Assembly (NCBI GenBank): GCA_934552855.1
Contig: CAKTEU010000017.1
Coordinates: 1-43,342, forward strand
Source of the DNA: an uncultured Eubacteriales bacterium
Lineage (GTDB): Bacteria > Bacillota > Clostridia > Oscillospirales > Acutalibacteraceae
Direction of reading: 5' to 3'
Length of the DNA: 43,342 nt
The position numbers and the translations under genes were made by a program. The notes under the pieces were generated by a model. The model saw nothing but the letters and a program-made list of their open reading frames with translations, had not been told where the DNA came from and did not search any database. This document shows, piece by piece, positions 16,477-25,048 of the stretch. Position 1 is the first letter of the stretch; the number at the start of each line of letters is the position of its first letter.

Positions 16477-17193
16477 TTGCCTGCCTTTCAGTCTGTTTTT
16501 GAACGATACGAAAAAAAATATGTTATAACCGCAGCTCAGCAAAAAAGGCTTCTTGGGCTTATCGGTGAATACATTATGCCGGACGAATACGGCGAAAGTA
16601 CCGTTTGCAACCTTTATTTTGACACGCCGGATTACAGACTTATCAGAAATTCGATTGAACGTCCCGTGTTCAAAGAAAAGCTTCGCCTTCGTTCATACGG
16701 TATTCCGGACGAAAACAGCAGTGTTTTTGTTGAGCTTAAAAAAAAGTATAAGGGCGTTGTTTATAAACGCCGTGTCAGCATGACCTATTCTCAGGCGGTT
16801 GACTTTCTTTGCCGAAGGAATTATTCAAGCATAAACGGTCAGGTTTGCGGCGAAATTGCATATTTTATGGGGCTTTATCGGGGAGTACGCCCAACGGTTT
16901 CAATTTTTTGCGAACGAAGCGCATTTTTTTCAAAAGAGGATCGTGAACTTCGGCTGACGTTTGACAAAAACATCAGATTCAGAACAAAAATGCTTGACCT
17001 TTCGCTCGGCGATAACGGAACAAAGCTTATTGACGACGACCTTTTTGTTTTTGAGGTCAAAAGTCTCGGCAGCGTTCCGCTTTGGCTTTCCGCTGCACTT
17101 GACGAACTTGAAATTTATCCCCGTTCGTTTTCAAAATACGGAAAAGCCTATGAAATGATGTTTGCGCCGCAGCTTGAAAAGGTGAGCGTGTGA
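16477..17193 (+). CDS. VTC-domain polyphosphate polymerase
   Basis: 238 residues from a TTG start after AAAGGGGTGA. The whole protein is a VTC domain, the catalytic tunnel fold of yeast Vtc4, which makes inorganic polyphosphate from ATP. Basic and acidic tunnel motifs are visible: FERYEKKYVI at the N-terminus, NLYFDTPDYRLIRNS, KEKLRLRSYG, VFVELKKKYKGVVYKRR and, near the end, VFEVKSLGSVPLW. Bacterial members are commonly encoded next to a DUF4956 membrane protein, as here, which may position the enzyme at the membrane. No SPX domain is present. The substrate is assumed from family knowledge; some bacterial relatives are uncharacterised. Confidence 0.9.
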   Translation: MPAFQSVFERYEKKYVITAAQQKRLLGLIGEYIMPDEYGESTVCNLYFDTPDYRLIRNSIERPVFKEKLRLRSYGIPDENSSVFVELKKKYKGVVYKRRVSMTYSQAVDFLCRRNYSSINGQVCGEIAYFMGLYRGVRPTVSIFCERSAFFSKEDRELRLTFDKNIRFRTKMLDLSLGDNGTKLIDDDLFVFEVKSLGSVPLWLSAALDELEIYPRSFSKYGKAYEMMFAPQLEKVSV

Positions 17194-17282
17194 ATACCGG
17201 CCGGCACTTTTGAGATGAAGCCGGCAGCGGCAGAATTTTTCGCCGCATAAAAGAGAGAGTTAAAAAAATGGAGGAATTTTAA

Positions 17283-17963
17283 ATGCCCGCAATTTTTCAG
17301 TCCGTCCTTTCTTCTTCAATAACGCCGTTTTCGTTTTTTATTTGTCTTTTGACTTCGGTGCTTATCGGGCTTGCGGTTTCGCTGGTATATATCAAAACCG
17401 AAAAGCGTTATACATCCGGCTTTGTTGTTACGCTTGCGCTTTTGCCTGCCGTTGTTCAAATAATCATTATGATGGTTAACGGAAACCTCGGCGCAGGGGT
17501 TGCCGTTGCCGGCGCATTCAGCCTTGTTCGGTTCAGAAGCATTCCGGGAACGGCAAAGGAGATTGGCGCAATTTTTATTGCACTTGCCGCCGGACTTGCA
17601 ACCGGAATGGGATATGTTGCCTTTGCGGCGATTTTTGCCGTGATTATGCTTTTGCTGCTTGCGCTTTATTCTGCGCTTCGGCTTGGAGCAAGGGGAAACG
17701 AAAGAAAAAAGGAGCTTTTGATTGTTATTCCGGAAAGCCTCAATTATACCGACGCTTTCAGCGACCTTTTTGAAAAATACACCGATTACTGCGAACTTGT
17801 CAGCGTTAAAACAACAAACATGGGCAGCCTTTTCAAGCTTAAATATGAGATAACGCTCAAAAAAGAGGGGAGCGAAAAGGAGTTCATTGACAAGCTCAGA
17901 TGCAGAAACGGCAATCTTGAAATTATGTGCTGCCGCCTTGCGGAAAACGGAGAAAATCTTTAA
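17283..17963 (+). CDS. DUF4956 polytopic membrane protein
   Basis: 226 residues. About four membrane spans fill residues 1-140: FFICLLTSVLIGLAVSLVY, GFVVTLALLPAVVQIIIMMV, and two more. Between them lies the conserved GNLGAGVAVAGAFSLVRFRS stretch, written here in parts: GNLGAGVAVAGAF then SLVRFRSIPG. The stretch PGTAKEIGAIF follows. The C-terminal 85 residues are a soluble alpha/beta part. The family is regularly found beside VTC polymerases and CotH-like or carbohydrate-binding proteins, so it probably forms a membrane complex with the preceding enzyme; a transport or anchoring role is inference. The ribosome binding site is ATGGAGGAATTTT. Confidence 0.88.
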   Translation: MPAIFQSVLSSSITPFSFFICLLTSVLIGLAVSLVYIKTEKRYTSGFVVTLALLPAVVQIIIMMVNGNLGAGVAVAGAFSLVRFRSIPGTAKEIGAIFIALAAGLATGMGYVAFAAIFAVIMLLLLALYSALRLGARGNERKKELLIVIPESLNYTDAFSDLFEKYTDYCELVSVKTTNMGSLFKLKYEITLKKEGSEKEFIDKLRCRNGNLEIMCCRLAENGENL

Positions 17964-17978
17964 GAGGAGTCCCTTCAC

Positions 17979-19643
17979 ATGCATATGCGTTCTTTTAAAA
18001 AGTTCAATGCCGTTTTTTCGGCGCTTATGCTGGCGGCTTTGCCGCTTGCTTTTGCCGCTTGCAAAAAGCCGTGCGAAGAACCGACGGTTATGCTTTCAAC
18101 CGTTTCACCGATAAGCGGAAACGAAGCGGTTACCGTTCCGACTTCTCACGCCGACACGGCAAACAACGATATTGACACATATATCATTCTTAACAACGAA
18201 AACACAACAATTAACGGAGAAGGAGCGTCCTTTTCCGATTCCGTTCTCACAATTTCAAAAAGCGGTTCCTATCTTCTCAAGGGCAGGCTTTCAAACGGGC
18301 AAATTGTTGTTGACCTAAAAGAGCCCGGCGGAAGAATTTTTCTTCATCTTGGCGGAATAACGCTTCGTTCTTCCGCTGATTCTCCGCTTTGCGTTTTGTC
18401 TTCCGGCGGTGAAGCCCATATTGTTTTGAACGACAACACAGAGAATGAGCTTTCCGATAATTCGGGCGAAACGGCACGGTTCAAAAACAAAAATAACTAC
18501 ACTCCGGCCGTTGTTTTTTCAAAAAGCAACATTTTGTTTGAGGGCGAAGGAACGCTTAAAATCAGCGCAAAATATAAAAAAGGGATTTATGGCGAAAAGG
18601 AAGTTCAGGTCCTTGGCGGAAATATAAATATTGAAAGCGCAGACGATGCATTGGGCGCAAAAAACGGCATTGCTTTTAAAAGCGGAACGTTAAATGCAGT
18701 AAGCAAGGGCGCAGGTCTCAGAACCGGAAACGGCGACGCAGGAAAAGGTTCAATTGCCGTTTTTGGCGGCTCGTTCAAAATTGAAAGCGCACTCGATTGC
18801 ATCAAAAGTGCCTCAAATCTTGTTATAAGCGGCGGAAACTTTGACCTTTCAAGCGGCGGCGGAAGCACCGGAAAGGCAGAAAAAAAGGACCGAAACGAAG
18901 CTTTGCCCGGCGTTAAATCGGCAATTGCATCTTCGGGAGAGCAGACGATTGACATCAATGAATCAAAAGCAATAAGAGCCGAAAAATCAATCATTGTTTC
19001 AAACGGAGAATTTGCCGTCAACAGCCTTGACGACGCACTTTACAGCGGCGGAAAGATTCATATTGCCGACGGAAACTTTGACATCAAAACCGATTCGGTT
19101 GCGTTTTTTGCCGATTCTCAAATTTTGATTTCCGGCGGAAACATAAAGGCTGATTACTGCGCAGAAGGCATTGAAGCAAAAAGCGTTTTAATAAAGGGCG
19201 GAAGCGTATATATAAACGCCGAAAGCAACACCTTCGGCGAAAAAGGCAATGTTACTCAAAGCGGCGGAACCGTTGTTGCGTTCGGCGCAGAAAACGGGGT
19301 GAACGGAAAAAGCTCATACACCGTTACGGGCGGAACGGTTCTTTGCGGCGGCGACCTTCCTTTAAGAAAAGGAACAATAAAACAAAGTGCAGAACTTTCG
19401 GTCAGAGCAACGTTTCCGTCAAACACACTTTTTGCCGTTACGGACGAAGACGGAAGAGCGTTGTTTTGCTTGAGTATTCCAAAAAATTCAAAAAACATTT
19501 GGTTTTCCGGCCCGGAGCTTTCAAAGGGCAGCCGCTATAAAATTTACAGCGGCGGAATAAACAACGGCGTTTCAAAAAACGGAGTATATTACGATTCGCA
19601 GTATACGCCGGGCTGGCTTGTTGACACGGTTGTTGCAAAATGA
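17979..19643 (+). CDS. Cthe_2159-like surface lipoprotein (carbohydrate-binding beta-helix)
   Basis: 554 residues. It has a lipoprotein signal with lipobox FAAC at Cys28 and a Thr/Ser-rich linker to about 60. The body is a long repetitive beta structure with many Gly-Gly turns: SGGNFDLSSGG, VSNGEFAVNSLDDALYSGG, IADGNFDIKTDS, ISGGNIKADYCAEGIEAKS and QSGGTVVAFGAENG. This matches the Cthe_2159 (formerly DUF4353) family, whose founding member is a calcium-dependent polysaccharide-binding right-handed beta-helix. It is probably anchored on the outer membrane face and binds cell-wall or plant glycans. It is the last gene of the kinase/polyphosphate operon, 15 bp behind the DUF4956 gene. GAGGAG lies 8-9 nt before the ATG. 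Confidence 0.85.
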   Translation: MHMRSFKKFNAVFSALMLAALPLAFAACKKPCEEPTVMLSTVSPISGNEAVTVPTSHADTANNDIDTYIILNNENTTINGEGASFSDSVLTISKSGSYLLKGRLSNGQIVVDLKEPGGRIFLHLGGITLRSSADSPLCVLSSGGEAHIVLNDNTENELSDNSGETARFKNKNNYTPAVVFSKSNILFEGEGTLKISAKYKKGIYGEKEVQVLGGNINIESADDALGAKNGIAFKSGTLNAVSKGAGLRTGNGDAGKGSIAVFGGSFKIESALDCIKSASNLVISGGNFDLSSGGGSTGKAEKKDRNEALPGVKSAIASSGEQTIDINESKAIRAEKSIIVSNGEFAVNSLDDALYSGGKIHIADGNFDIKTDSVAFFADSQILISGGNIKADYCAEGIEAKSVLIKGGSVYINAESNTFGEKGNVTQSGGTVVAFGAENGVNGKSSYTVTGGTVLCGGDLPLRKGTIKQSAELSVRATFPSNTLFAVTDEDGRALFCLSIPKNSKNIWFSGPELSKGSRYKIYSGGINNGVSKNGVYYDSQYTPGWLVDTVVAK

Positions 19644-19670
19644 CCGGCAATATAATCGAATATGGTTTTT

Positions 19671-19711
19671 AGGCGGGTATCCGAAAGACGGACCCGCCTT
19701 TTGTTTTTTTG
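19671..19711 (+). terminator. Terminator of the two-component/polyphosphate operon
   Basis: AGGCGGGT (19671-19678) pairs with ACCCGCCT (19692-19699), with inner CCG/CGG pairing, followed by a T-rich run to 19711. Confidence 0.85.
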
Positions 19712-19854
19712 AAAGTGAACAACCGCTCACCGAAAGAACGCTTTTTTAGATAAATGTCGCTGTACTTACTCCAACAATTTGTTTATTTTTGTTTGAAAAC
19801 CGTCAAAACGGAAAAAAATATTCATAAAATGTTTATATTTTTGCGATAAACAGG

Positions 19855-19935
19855 TTGATTATATTTCGGATAACGTGTATACTTTTAATCAACATGGTGT
19901 CGGAAACAAAATCACCTGTGTGATTTTTTGCGGCA
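19855..19935 (+). promoter_or_regulatory. Promoter and leader hairpin of the ligase/condensation operon
   Basis: TTGATT (19855-19860), a 17-bp spacer and TATACT (19878-19883). The leader then contains AAAATCAC-CTGT-GTGATTTT (about 19908-19927) followed by more T, which looks like a weak terminator. GGTG at about 19896 could instead pair with the CACC inside that stem. The arrangement may be an attenuator. A later GCCG/CGGC hairpin precedes the ribosome binding site. Confidence 0.6.
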
Positions 19936-19987
19936 CTTGCGGCCGTTCTTTTCGGCTGCAAATTCACTTTATGAGGAGAAGAGAATT

Positions 19988-21631
19988 ATGGCAAAAATGA
20001 AAAACCCCCATCCGTTTATGGAAGTCCCGGACTTTCACACCGCACGAGAAATGATTGAATACGGTCACATCAAGGGCGGTGACCAAAAGCAGTATGTTTA
20101 TCCCGAAACACGCACGCATGACCGAACAAAATCCTTCAACGAAGTTTGGTATGATACCGTCGGTCTCGGCCAGTATCTTTATATGCACGGCCTTTCCGGA
20201 AAAAAGGTTGCAATCCTCAGCGATAACAGCTATTACTGGATTGTCTGCTTCTATTCGATTTTAACCGGAAAATACACGGTAATCCCCCTCGACGCAAAAC
20301 TTATGGACGAAGACATCATTGACATCATGAGAAGAAGTCATTGCGATGCGATTTATTATTCCGACGAATTTTCAGGCACGGTTGAAAAGCTTAAAAAAGC
20401 CGACGGCGTGGTTCTAACCGAATACATTAAGATGAGCGATTTTTATGACCTTATTGAAAAGGGTCATGCCGACCTTAAAGCGGGCAACAAGAGCTATCTT
20501 GACGAGCCTCCGCTTCCCGAAGACATTGCAACAATCGTTTTCACCTCAGGCACAACCGGAAAAAGCAAGGGCGTTATGCTCAGCCACAAAAACATCATGA
20601 CTTCCGCCGTTTCTTCGGCAAGACTCATTCAGGGTCACCATGCAATCGGCTTCCTTCCGATGAACCACACGTTCGCTTGGGCAAGCGCACTTTTCCTTGT
20701 TAACGTTTTCACCGGCTGGGGATACATCTGCCGCTCACTCAAAGACATTCCGCAGGACATGAAAAAGTATCACCCGCAGAATATTGCAGGCGTTCCGCTT
20801 CTTATTGAAACAATTTATAAAACCGTTTGGCGCACAGCGGAAAAAACCGGCCGTGCAGACAAGCTTCGCAAGGGCATCAAGCTCAGCAACTTCCTTCGCA
20901 AGTTCGGCATTGATGTCAGAAGAAAGCTTTTCAAGCAGGTTATCGACGGTCTCGGCGGCGAACTTGAATACATCGTTATCGGCGGCGCATATCTTGACCC
21001 CGTTTATGAAAAAGGACTCAGCGACCTCGGAATTGAAGTATTCAACGGCTACGGCACAACGGAATGCTCGCCGGGAATCACAATTTCAACCTATGAAAAC
21101 TATAAGTTCGGCTCTTGCGGAAAGCCCATGGGCTGCGAAATCAAAATCAAAAATCCCGATGAGGACGGCATAGGTGAAATCTGCGTAAAGGGCGACAACG
21201 TCATGGTCGGCTATTTTGAAGACCCCGAAGCCACGGCATCTGTCATGGACGGCGATTGGTTCATGACCGGCGACTACGGCTATATTGACGAAGACGGCTT
21301 CCTTTTCTATGTTGGCAGAAAGAAGAACCTTATTGTTCTTTCAAACGGAAAGAACGTTGCTCCGGAAGAGCTTGAAGACCAGCTCACAAGGCTTGATTAT
21401 GTCAAGGAAGTAATCGTTTCAGAAGAAGACGGCTTCATCACCGCAGAGTTTTATCTTGACGAAACCGTTTGCCCGGACGCAAAAGAAAAAATTAAAGAGG
21501 ACGTTAAAAACTATAACGCAACTCTTCCCTCATACAAGAGAATTCTCAAAATCAAAACAAGAGATACGGAATTTCCGAAGACCACCAGCCTTAAAATCAA
21601 GAGAAAGTATAAGGACGATATCAAAGTATGA
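19988..21631 (+). CDS. Acyl-AMP ligase / acyl-CoA synthetase-like enzyme 1
   Basis: 547 residues from ATG 19988, which has TGAGGAGAAG upstream; an upstream GTG-type start is less likely. It is an ANL-superfamily adenylating enzyme with an intact catalytic set: the P-loop FTSGTTGKSKGVMLSH, GYGTTECSPGI, the hinge region TGDYGYIDEDGF with GRKKNLIVLSNGKNVAPEE, and a C-terminal PKTTSLKIKRK carrying the catalytic Lys. It should activate a carboxylic acid as acyl-AMP and pass it to CoA or a carrier protein. It is closest in look to long-chain fatty-acid ligases. The ACP four genes downstream is a plausible acceptor. It overlaps the second ligase by ATGA. Confidence 0.88.
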   Translation: MAKMKNPHPFMEVPDFHTAREMIEYGHIKGGDQKQYVYPETRTHDRTKSFNEVWYDTVGLGQYLYMHGLSGKKVAILSDNSYYWIVCFYSILTGKYTVIPLDAKLMDEDIIDIMRRSHCDAIYYSDEFSGTVEKLKKADGVVLTEYIKMSDFYDLIEKGHADLKAGNKSYLDEPPLPEDIATIVFTSGTTGKSKGVMLSHKNIMTSAVSSARLIQGHHAIGFLPMNHTFAWASALFLVNVFTGWGYICRSLKDIPQDMKKYHPQNIAGVPLLIETIYKTVWRTAEKTGRADKLRKGIKLSNFLRKFGIDVRRKLFKQVIDGLGGELEYIVIGGAYLDPVYEKGLSDLGIEVFNGYGTTECSPGITISTYENYKFGSCGKPMGCEIKIKNPDEDGIGEICVKGDNVMVGYFEDPEATASVMDGDWFMTGDYGYIDEDGFLFYVGRKKNLIVLSNGKNVAPEELEDQLTRLDYVKEVIVSEEDGFITAEFYLDETVCPDAKEKIKEDVKNYNATLPSYKRILKIKTRDTEFPKTTSLKIKRKYKDDIKV

Positions 21632-23169
21632 GAAATTCAATAGATACCATAAGAAAACTTGTTGACTACGCCGCCGAAAAATACGGTGAAAAGGATTTTT
21701 GCCGCTATATCAGAGACGGCAAAGTCAAAGTTAAAAGCTACCGTGAATTCAGAGAGGACTGCCTTGCGGTTTGCCGATATATCCGCTCGGTGAGAAAAGA
21801 GCGTATTCATATCGCCTTTATCGGAAGCACAAATTACGAATACGTTGTCTGCCTCACGGGAATGATTTTCAGCGGAAACGTTGTTGTTCCCTTTGCACCG
21901 GACATTACCGTTCAGGAAGCGGCCGACCTTTTTGACGACGCAGACATTGAAATCCTTTTTTGCGAAGACGCTTTTTCTGAAAAAGCAAAGGAGGTTCAAA
22001 AGCAATACAAGGGACTTAAAAAAATCATATCTCTCGGTAATGCAGAGTGGTTTGACAGCATCTTTGAAAAGTATAAAACAGGCTCATTTTATAACGGCCT
22101 TTCCAACATCACCGAATATCCCGACCATTGCTCCCTTATCATTTATACATCCGGAACAACCGGAAGGCGAAAGGGCGTAATGCTTTCAAACCACAACCTC
22201 GCCGCAAACAGCTGCTATAACGAATATAGCATGGACGCAACGGACGTAAGCTTTTCCGTTCTTCCGATGCATCACGTTTTTTGCTATGCGTGCGACGTAC
22301 TTAAAACAATTTATGACGGCGGAACGCTCTGCCTTAACGGCGAGATCAAAAATCTTTATAAAAACCTTTTGATTTTTGAGCCGACGATTATGCGCATCGT
22401 TCCCGCCCTTTGCAAGTCCATTCTTACCCGAATTAAAATCACCGAAAGGCAGAATCCCTCCCTTTCTCCCCGTGAAGCCGCAGAAAAGGTTGTCGGCAAA
22501 AATTTCAGAAGAATGATTGCGGGTTCGGCGTTCCTTTCAGCCGCAATAATTGACGGCTTTGAAAAATACGGCATAACCGTAAGGCAGGGCTACGGCATGA
22601 GCGAATGCAGCCCGAGAATTTCAACCTCGGATTTTTCCGAAGTCAACAAGTACTCAAACGGCAAAGTGCTTTCCGTCAACGAGGTTCGTGTTATTGACGG
22701 TGAAATCCAAGTCAAAGGTCCGTCGGTAATGCTCGGCTATTACAAGCGTCCGCAGGAGACAAAAGTTGCTTTCACCGAAGACGGTTTTCTTCATACCGGC
22801 GACCTCGGCTATCTTAAAGGCGACCACATCTTCCTCACGGGAAGAAAAAAGAACCTTATCATTCTTTCAAACGGTGAAAATGTTTCACCGGAAGAAATTG
22901 AAAACCGCTTTGTTGATGACGGAATTATCAAAGAAATCGTTGTTATCGGTGAGAACGACAATTTCATTGCCGAAATTTATCCCGACCTTCAATTTGCCGA
23001 AGCGCACGGAATTACCGATATAAAAGGCGAAATTGAAAAAATTGTTGACCGTGTTAACATCAATTCCCCGTCAGACAGACAGATTTATTCTTTCCGTCTT
23101 CGCAAAAAGCCGTTTGAACGAACTTCAACCGGAAAAATCAAAAGAACAGAGTTTTATTTTGACAAATAA
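21628..23169 (+). CDS. Acyl-AMP ligase-like enzyme 2
   Basis: 513 residues. It is a second ANL-superfamily adenylating enzyme and a paralogue of the preceding one: IIYTSGTTGRRKGVMLSNH, QGYGMSECSPR, HTGDLGYLKGDH, GRKKNLIILSNGENVSPEE and the C-terminal TSTGKIKRTEF with the catalytic Lys. All motifs look functional. Its sequence differs enough from ligase 1 to suggest a different acid substrate; it could be an amino, hydroxy, fatty or aryl acid. Translation is probably coupled to ligase 1 through the 4-bp ATGA overlap. The spacing to the condensation-protein gene is 47 bp, with a strong GGAGG site. Confidence 0.88.
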   Translation: MRNSIDTIRKLVDYAAEKYGEKDFCRYIRDGKVKVKSYREFREDCLAVCRYIRSVRKERIHIAFIGSTNYEYVVCLTGMIFSGNVVVPFAPDITVQEAADLFDDADIEILFCEDAFSEKAKEVQKQYKGLKKIISLGNAEWFDSIFEKYKTGSFYNGLSNITEYPDHCSLIIYTSGTTGRRKGVMLSNHNLAANSCYNEYSMDATDVSFSVLPMHHVFCYACDVLKTIYDGGTLCLNGEIKNLYKNLLIFEPTIMRIVPALCKSILTRIKITERQNPSLSPREAAEKVVGKNFRRMIAGSAFLSAAIIDGFEKYGITVRQGYGMSECSPRISTSDFSEVNKYSNGKVLSVNEVRVIDGEIQVKGPSVMLGYYKRPQETKVAFTEDGFLHTGDLGYLKGDHIFLTGRKKNLIILSNGENVSPEEIENRFVDDGIIKEIVVIGENDNFIAEIYPDLQFAEAHGITDIKGEIEKIVDRVNINSPSDRQIYSFRLRKKPFERTSTGKIKRTEFYFDK

Positions 23170-23216
23170 CCTTATTTTATATCGCTTTTATTAAATTAAC
23201 GGAGGTATATAAAACA

Positions 23217-24644
23217 ATGTTTGAAAAAACACTTCCAACCGGCGAAAAAGTTAACGCTTATCCGCTTGCAACTCCGCAGCAGTTCATGCTTTTCATGTCA
23301 ATGCAGTACGGCGTTGGCTATCCGATCAACAACATCGGTTCCGGCTATTACTGGAAAGGCGAAATGGATTTTGACCTCATGAAAGAGTCGATTGAAGAAG
23401 CGATTTCACGCTGCGACACAATGCGCCTTCGCTTTATGCCGGACGAGCAGTACAAGGTTATGCAATACATTACACCGAAAAGTGAAATGAAAATTGAAAC
23501 CTGGGATTACAGCGACATGACTCTCGAAGAAGCGCATGAAAAACTTCTTGCTTTTTCACGCGGACCGATTCCGATGTACTATTGCGAAATTCACACAATC
23601 AAACTCATGAAGCTTGCCGAAGGCTACAACGGAATTTTCATGAAGCTTAATCACCTTGCAATGGACGCTTTTTCGGTCAAAGTATTTTTGAAAGACATTA
23701 TGGAGCTTTATCTTCACAAGCTTAAAGGTATGCCTTATCCGAAACCGATGCGCCCCTATGAAAAGGCACTTATGGGCGAACTTGCTTATCTCAAAAGCGA
23801 GCAGTATGAAAAAGACAAGAAGTACTGGGAAGAATCGCTTTCAAAGCAGAGTGAACCGATTTTCACCGACTATATGCTTGAAAGCAGACTCAAGGAACAG
23901 CGCAAGGAGCATCCGACTCATCGTTTTGCCGATATACACACCGGTTCTCCGGCGGCAAAGGCAAAGATTTTTGACATGAGCGAAGAGGAAACGAACGCTC
24001 TTTCAAAAGTGTGCGAAGAAAACGATATGTCGCTTTGTGCCACACTTTCAATGGGCGTAAGAACGGCTCTTTCCGTTTTCAACGACAACGAGGAGGACGT
24101 TTCCTTCAAGATGATTGTTGACCGAAGGGGAAGTCTCCTTGAAAAAAAGAGCGGCGGAATCAGAATCAACTTCTTCCCGATGCGCAGCATCGTCACCCCG
24201 GACATGACCGCATTCGATGCTATACGAGAGATTATGAACGTTCAAAACGAAATCTACAGCCATTGCTCGCTCAGCTTTGCCGAAATGCTTGTGGAACGCC
24301 ATAAGTCAATGCCGGCCGACGCAAAGCCGGACTCAACCTATGACAGCATGGGCTTCTCATATCAGCCGCTCATGATTGTTCCGAACGTTGACGAAGAAAC
24401 GGCAAGAAGCGCAAAGGGTGTTTGGTATAACAACGGTGCTTCGATGATTCCGCTTTATCTCACCGCAAGGCACAGAGCAAACGACGGCGGTCTCGAATTC
24501 ATTTTTGAATATCGTCTGACTCCCAATCCTGAACACGACCTTGACGTTTTCTTTGAAACAATGAGAAAATCGCTGAATATTATTGCGAAGAATCCGAAAA
24601 TAAAAGTCGGAGATCTTCTTAAAGAATGTGCTGTTGAAAAGTGA
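23217..24644 (+). CDS. Stand-alone condensation-domain acyltransferase
   Basis: 475 residues, the size of a single NRPS condensation domain. The active-site motif is NHLAMDAF, giving His146 and Asp150 of HxxxD, with Asn in place of the usual first His. The C-terminal half has the fold partners seen in condensation domains: LCATLSMGVRTALSVF, MIVDRRGSL, GIRINFFPMR (equivalent to the conserved NxxPxR stretch) and SLSFAEMLVERH. Such proteins join an acyl donor held on a carrier protein to an amine or hydroxyl acceptor. The adjacent ACP and two adenylating ligases make a minimal assembly line. The product is unknown. The NRPS-like order is unusual because every domain is a separate polypeptide. 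Confidence 0.82.
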   Translation: MFEKTLPTGEKVNAYPLATPQQFMLFMSMQYGVGYPINNIGSGYYWKGEMDFDLMKESIEEAISRCDTMRLRFMPDEQYKVMQYITPKSEMKIETWDYSDMTLEEAHEKLLAFSRGPIPMYYCEIHTIKLMKLAEGYNGIFMKLNHLAMDAFSVKVFLKDIMELYLHKLKGMPYPKPMRPYEKALMGELAYLKSEQYEKDKKYWEESLSKQSEPIFTDYMLESRLKEQRKEHPTHRFADIHTGSPAAKAKIFDMSEEETNALSKVCEENDMSLCATLSMGVRTALSVFNDNEEDVSFKMIVDRRGSLLEKKSGGIRINFFPMRSIVTPDMTAFDAIREIMNVQNEIYSHCSLSFAEMLVERHKSMPADAKPDSTYDSMGFSYQPLMIVPNVDEETARSAKGVWYNNGASMIPLYLTARHRANDGGLEFIFEYRLTPNPEHDLDVFFETMRKSLNIIAKNPKIKVGDLLKECAVEK

Positions 24645-24653
24645 GGAATAATA

Positions 24654-24866
24654 ATGGAAAAGCTTATCAGTATAATTGAAAACTACGTTGAATATGACGG
24701 CGAAATCACCCCTAATCTTCGTTTTAAAAACGACCTTGGGCTTTCGTCATTCGATACGGTCTGCATGACCGAGGAAATCAACTCGGAATTCGGAAAGAAA
24801 ATTGAACCGGCGGATTTTATCAAACACAAAACCGTTGGTGAGATGTATGACCTTCTTGCTTCATGA
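24654..24866 (+). CDS. Acyl carrier protein of the ligase/condensation operon
   Basis: 70 residues, a single carrier domain. The phosphopantetheine site is DLGLSSFDTV with Ser32 as the attachment residue; the usual Asp before that Ser is replaced by Ser31. Helix 1 (MEKLISIIENYV) and the C-terminal helices (VCMTEEINSEFGKKI, HKTVGEMYDLL) fit the four-helix fold. It begins 9 bp after the condensation-protein stop with GAGGAATAAT upstream, so the two are co-transcribed. It is not the fatty-acid synthesis AcpP, which would carry a canonical DSL motif and lie in a fab cluster. A phosphopantetheinyl transferase must be supplied from elsewhere. Confidence 0.88.
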   Translation: MEKLISIIENYVEYDGEITPNLRFKNDLGLSSFDTVCMTEEINSEFGKKIEPADFIKHKTVGEMYDLLAS

Positions 24867-24923
24867 GTGATTTTTAGTTTGTTATAAGCTGTTTTAACAC
24901 AGTTTTATAAATCTCTCTTCTCA

Positions 24924-24971
24924 AAAGCAGAATCGCTGCAATCTTTCGGTTGCGGCGGTTTTGCTTTTTTG
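24924..24971 (+). terminator. Terminator of the ligase/condensation operon
   Basis: A long imperfect stem, AAGCAGAATCGCTGCAA against TTGCGGCGGTTTTGCTT, with loop TCTTTCGG, is followed by TTTTTT. Confidence 0.75.
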
Positions 24972-24990
24972 AGGTAAAAATAAAATTTTC

Positions 24991-25019
24991 TTGCCAAACC
25001 GCCTTCACTGTGATAAAAT
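24991..25019 (+). promoter_or_regulatory. Extended -10 promoter of lepA
   Basis: TTGCCA (24991-24996), a 17-bp spacer ending TGA, and TAAAAT (25014-25019). Confidence 0.75.
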
Positions 25020-25048
25020 GAACTGATTATATATTTGAGGTGATATTT

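Noticed and set aside
24654..24866. Dlt-type D-alanylation system (ligase plus carrier)
   Set aside because: No DltB membrane acyltransferase or DltD, two ligases instead of one, and a condensation-domain partner.
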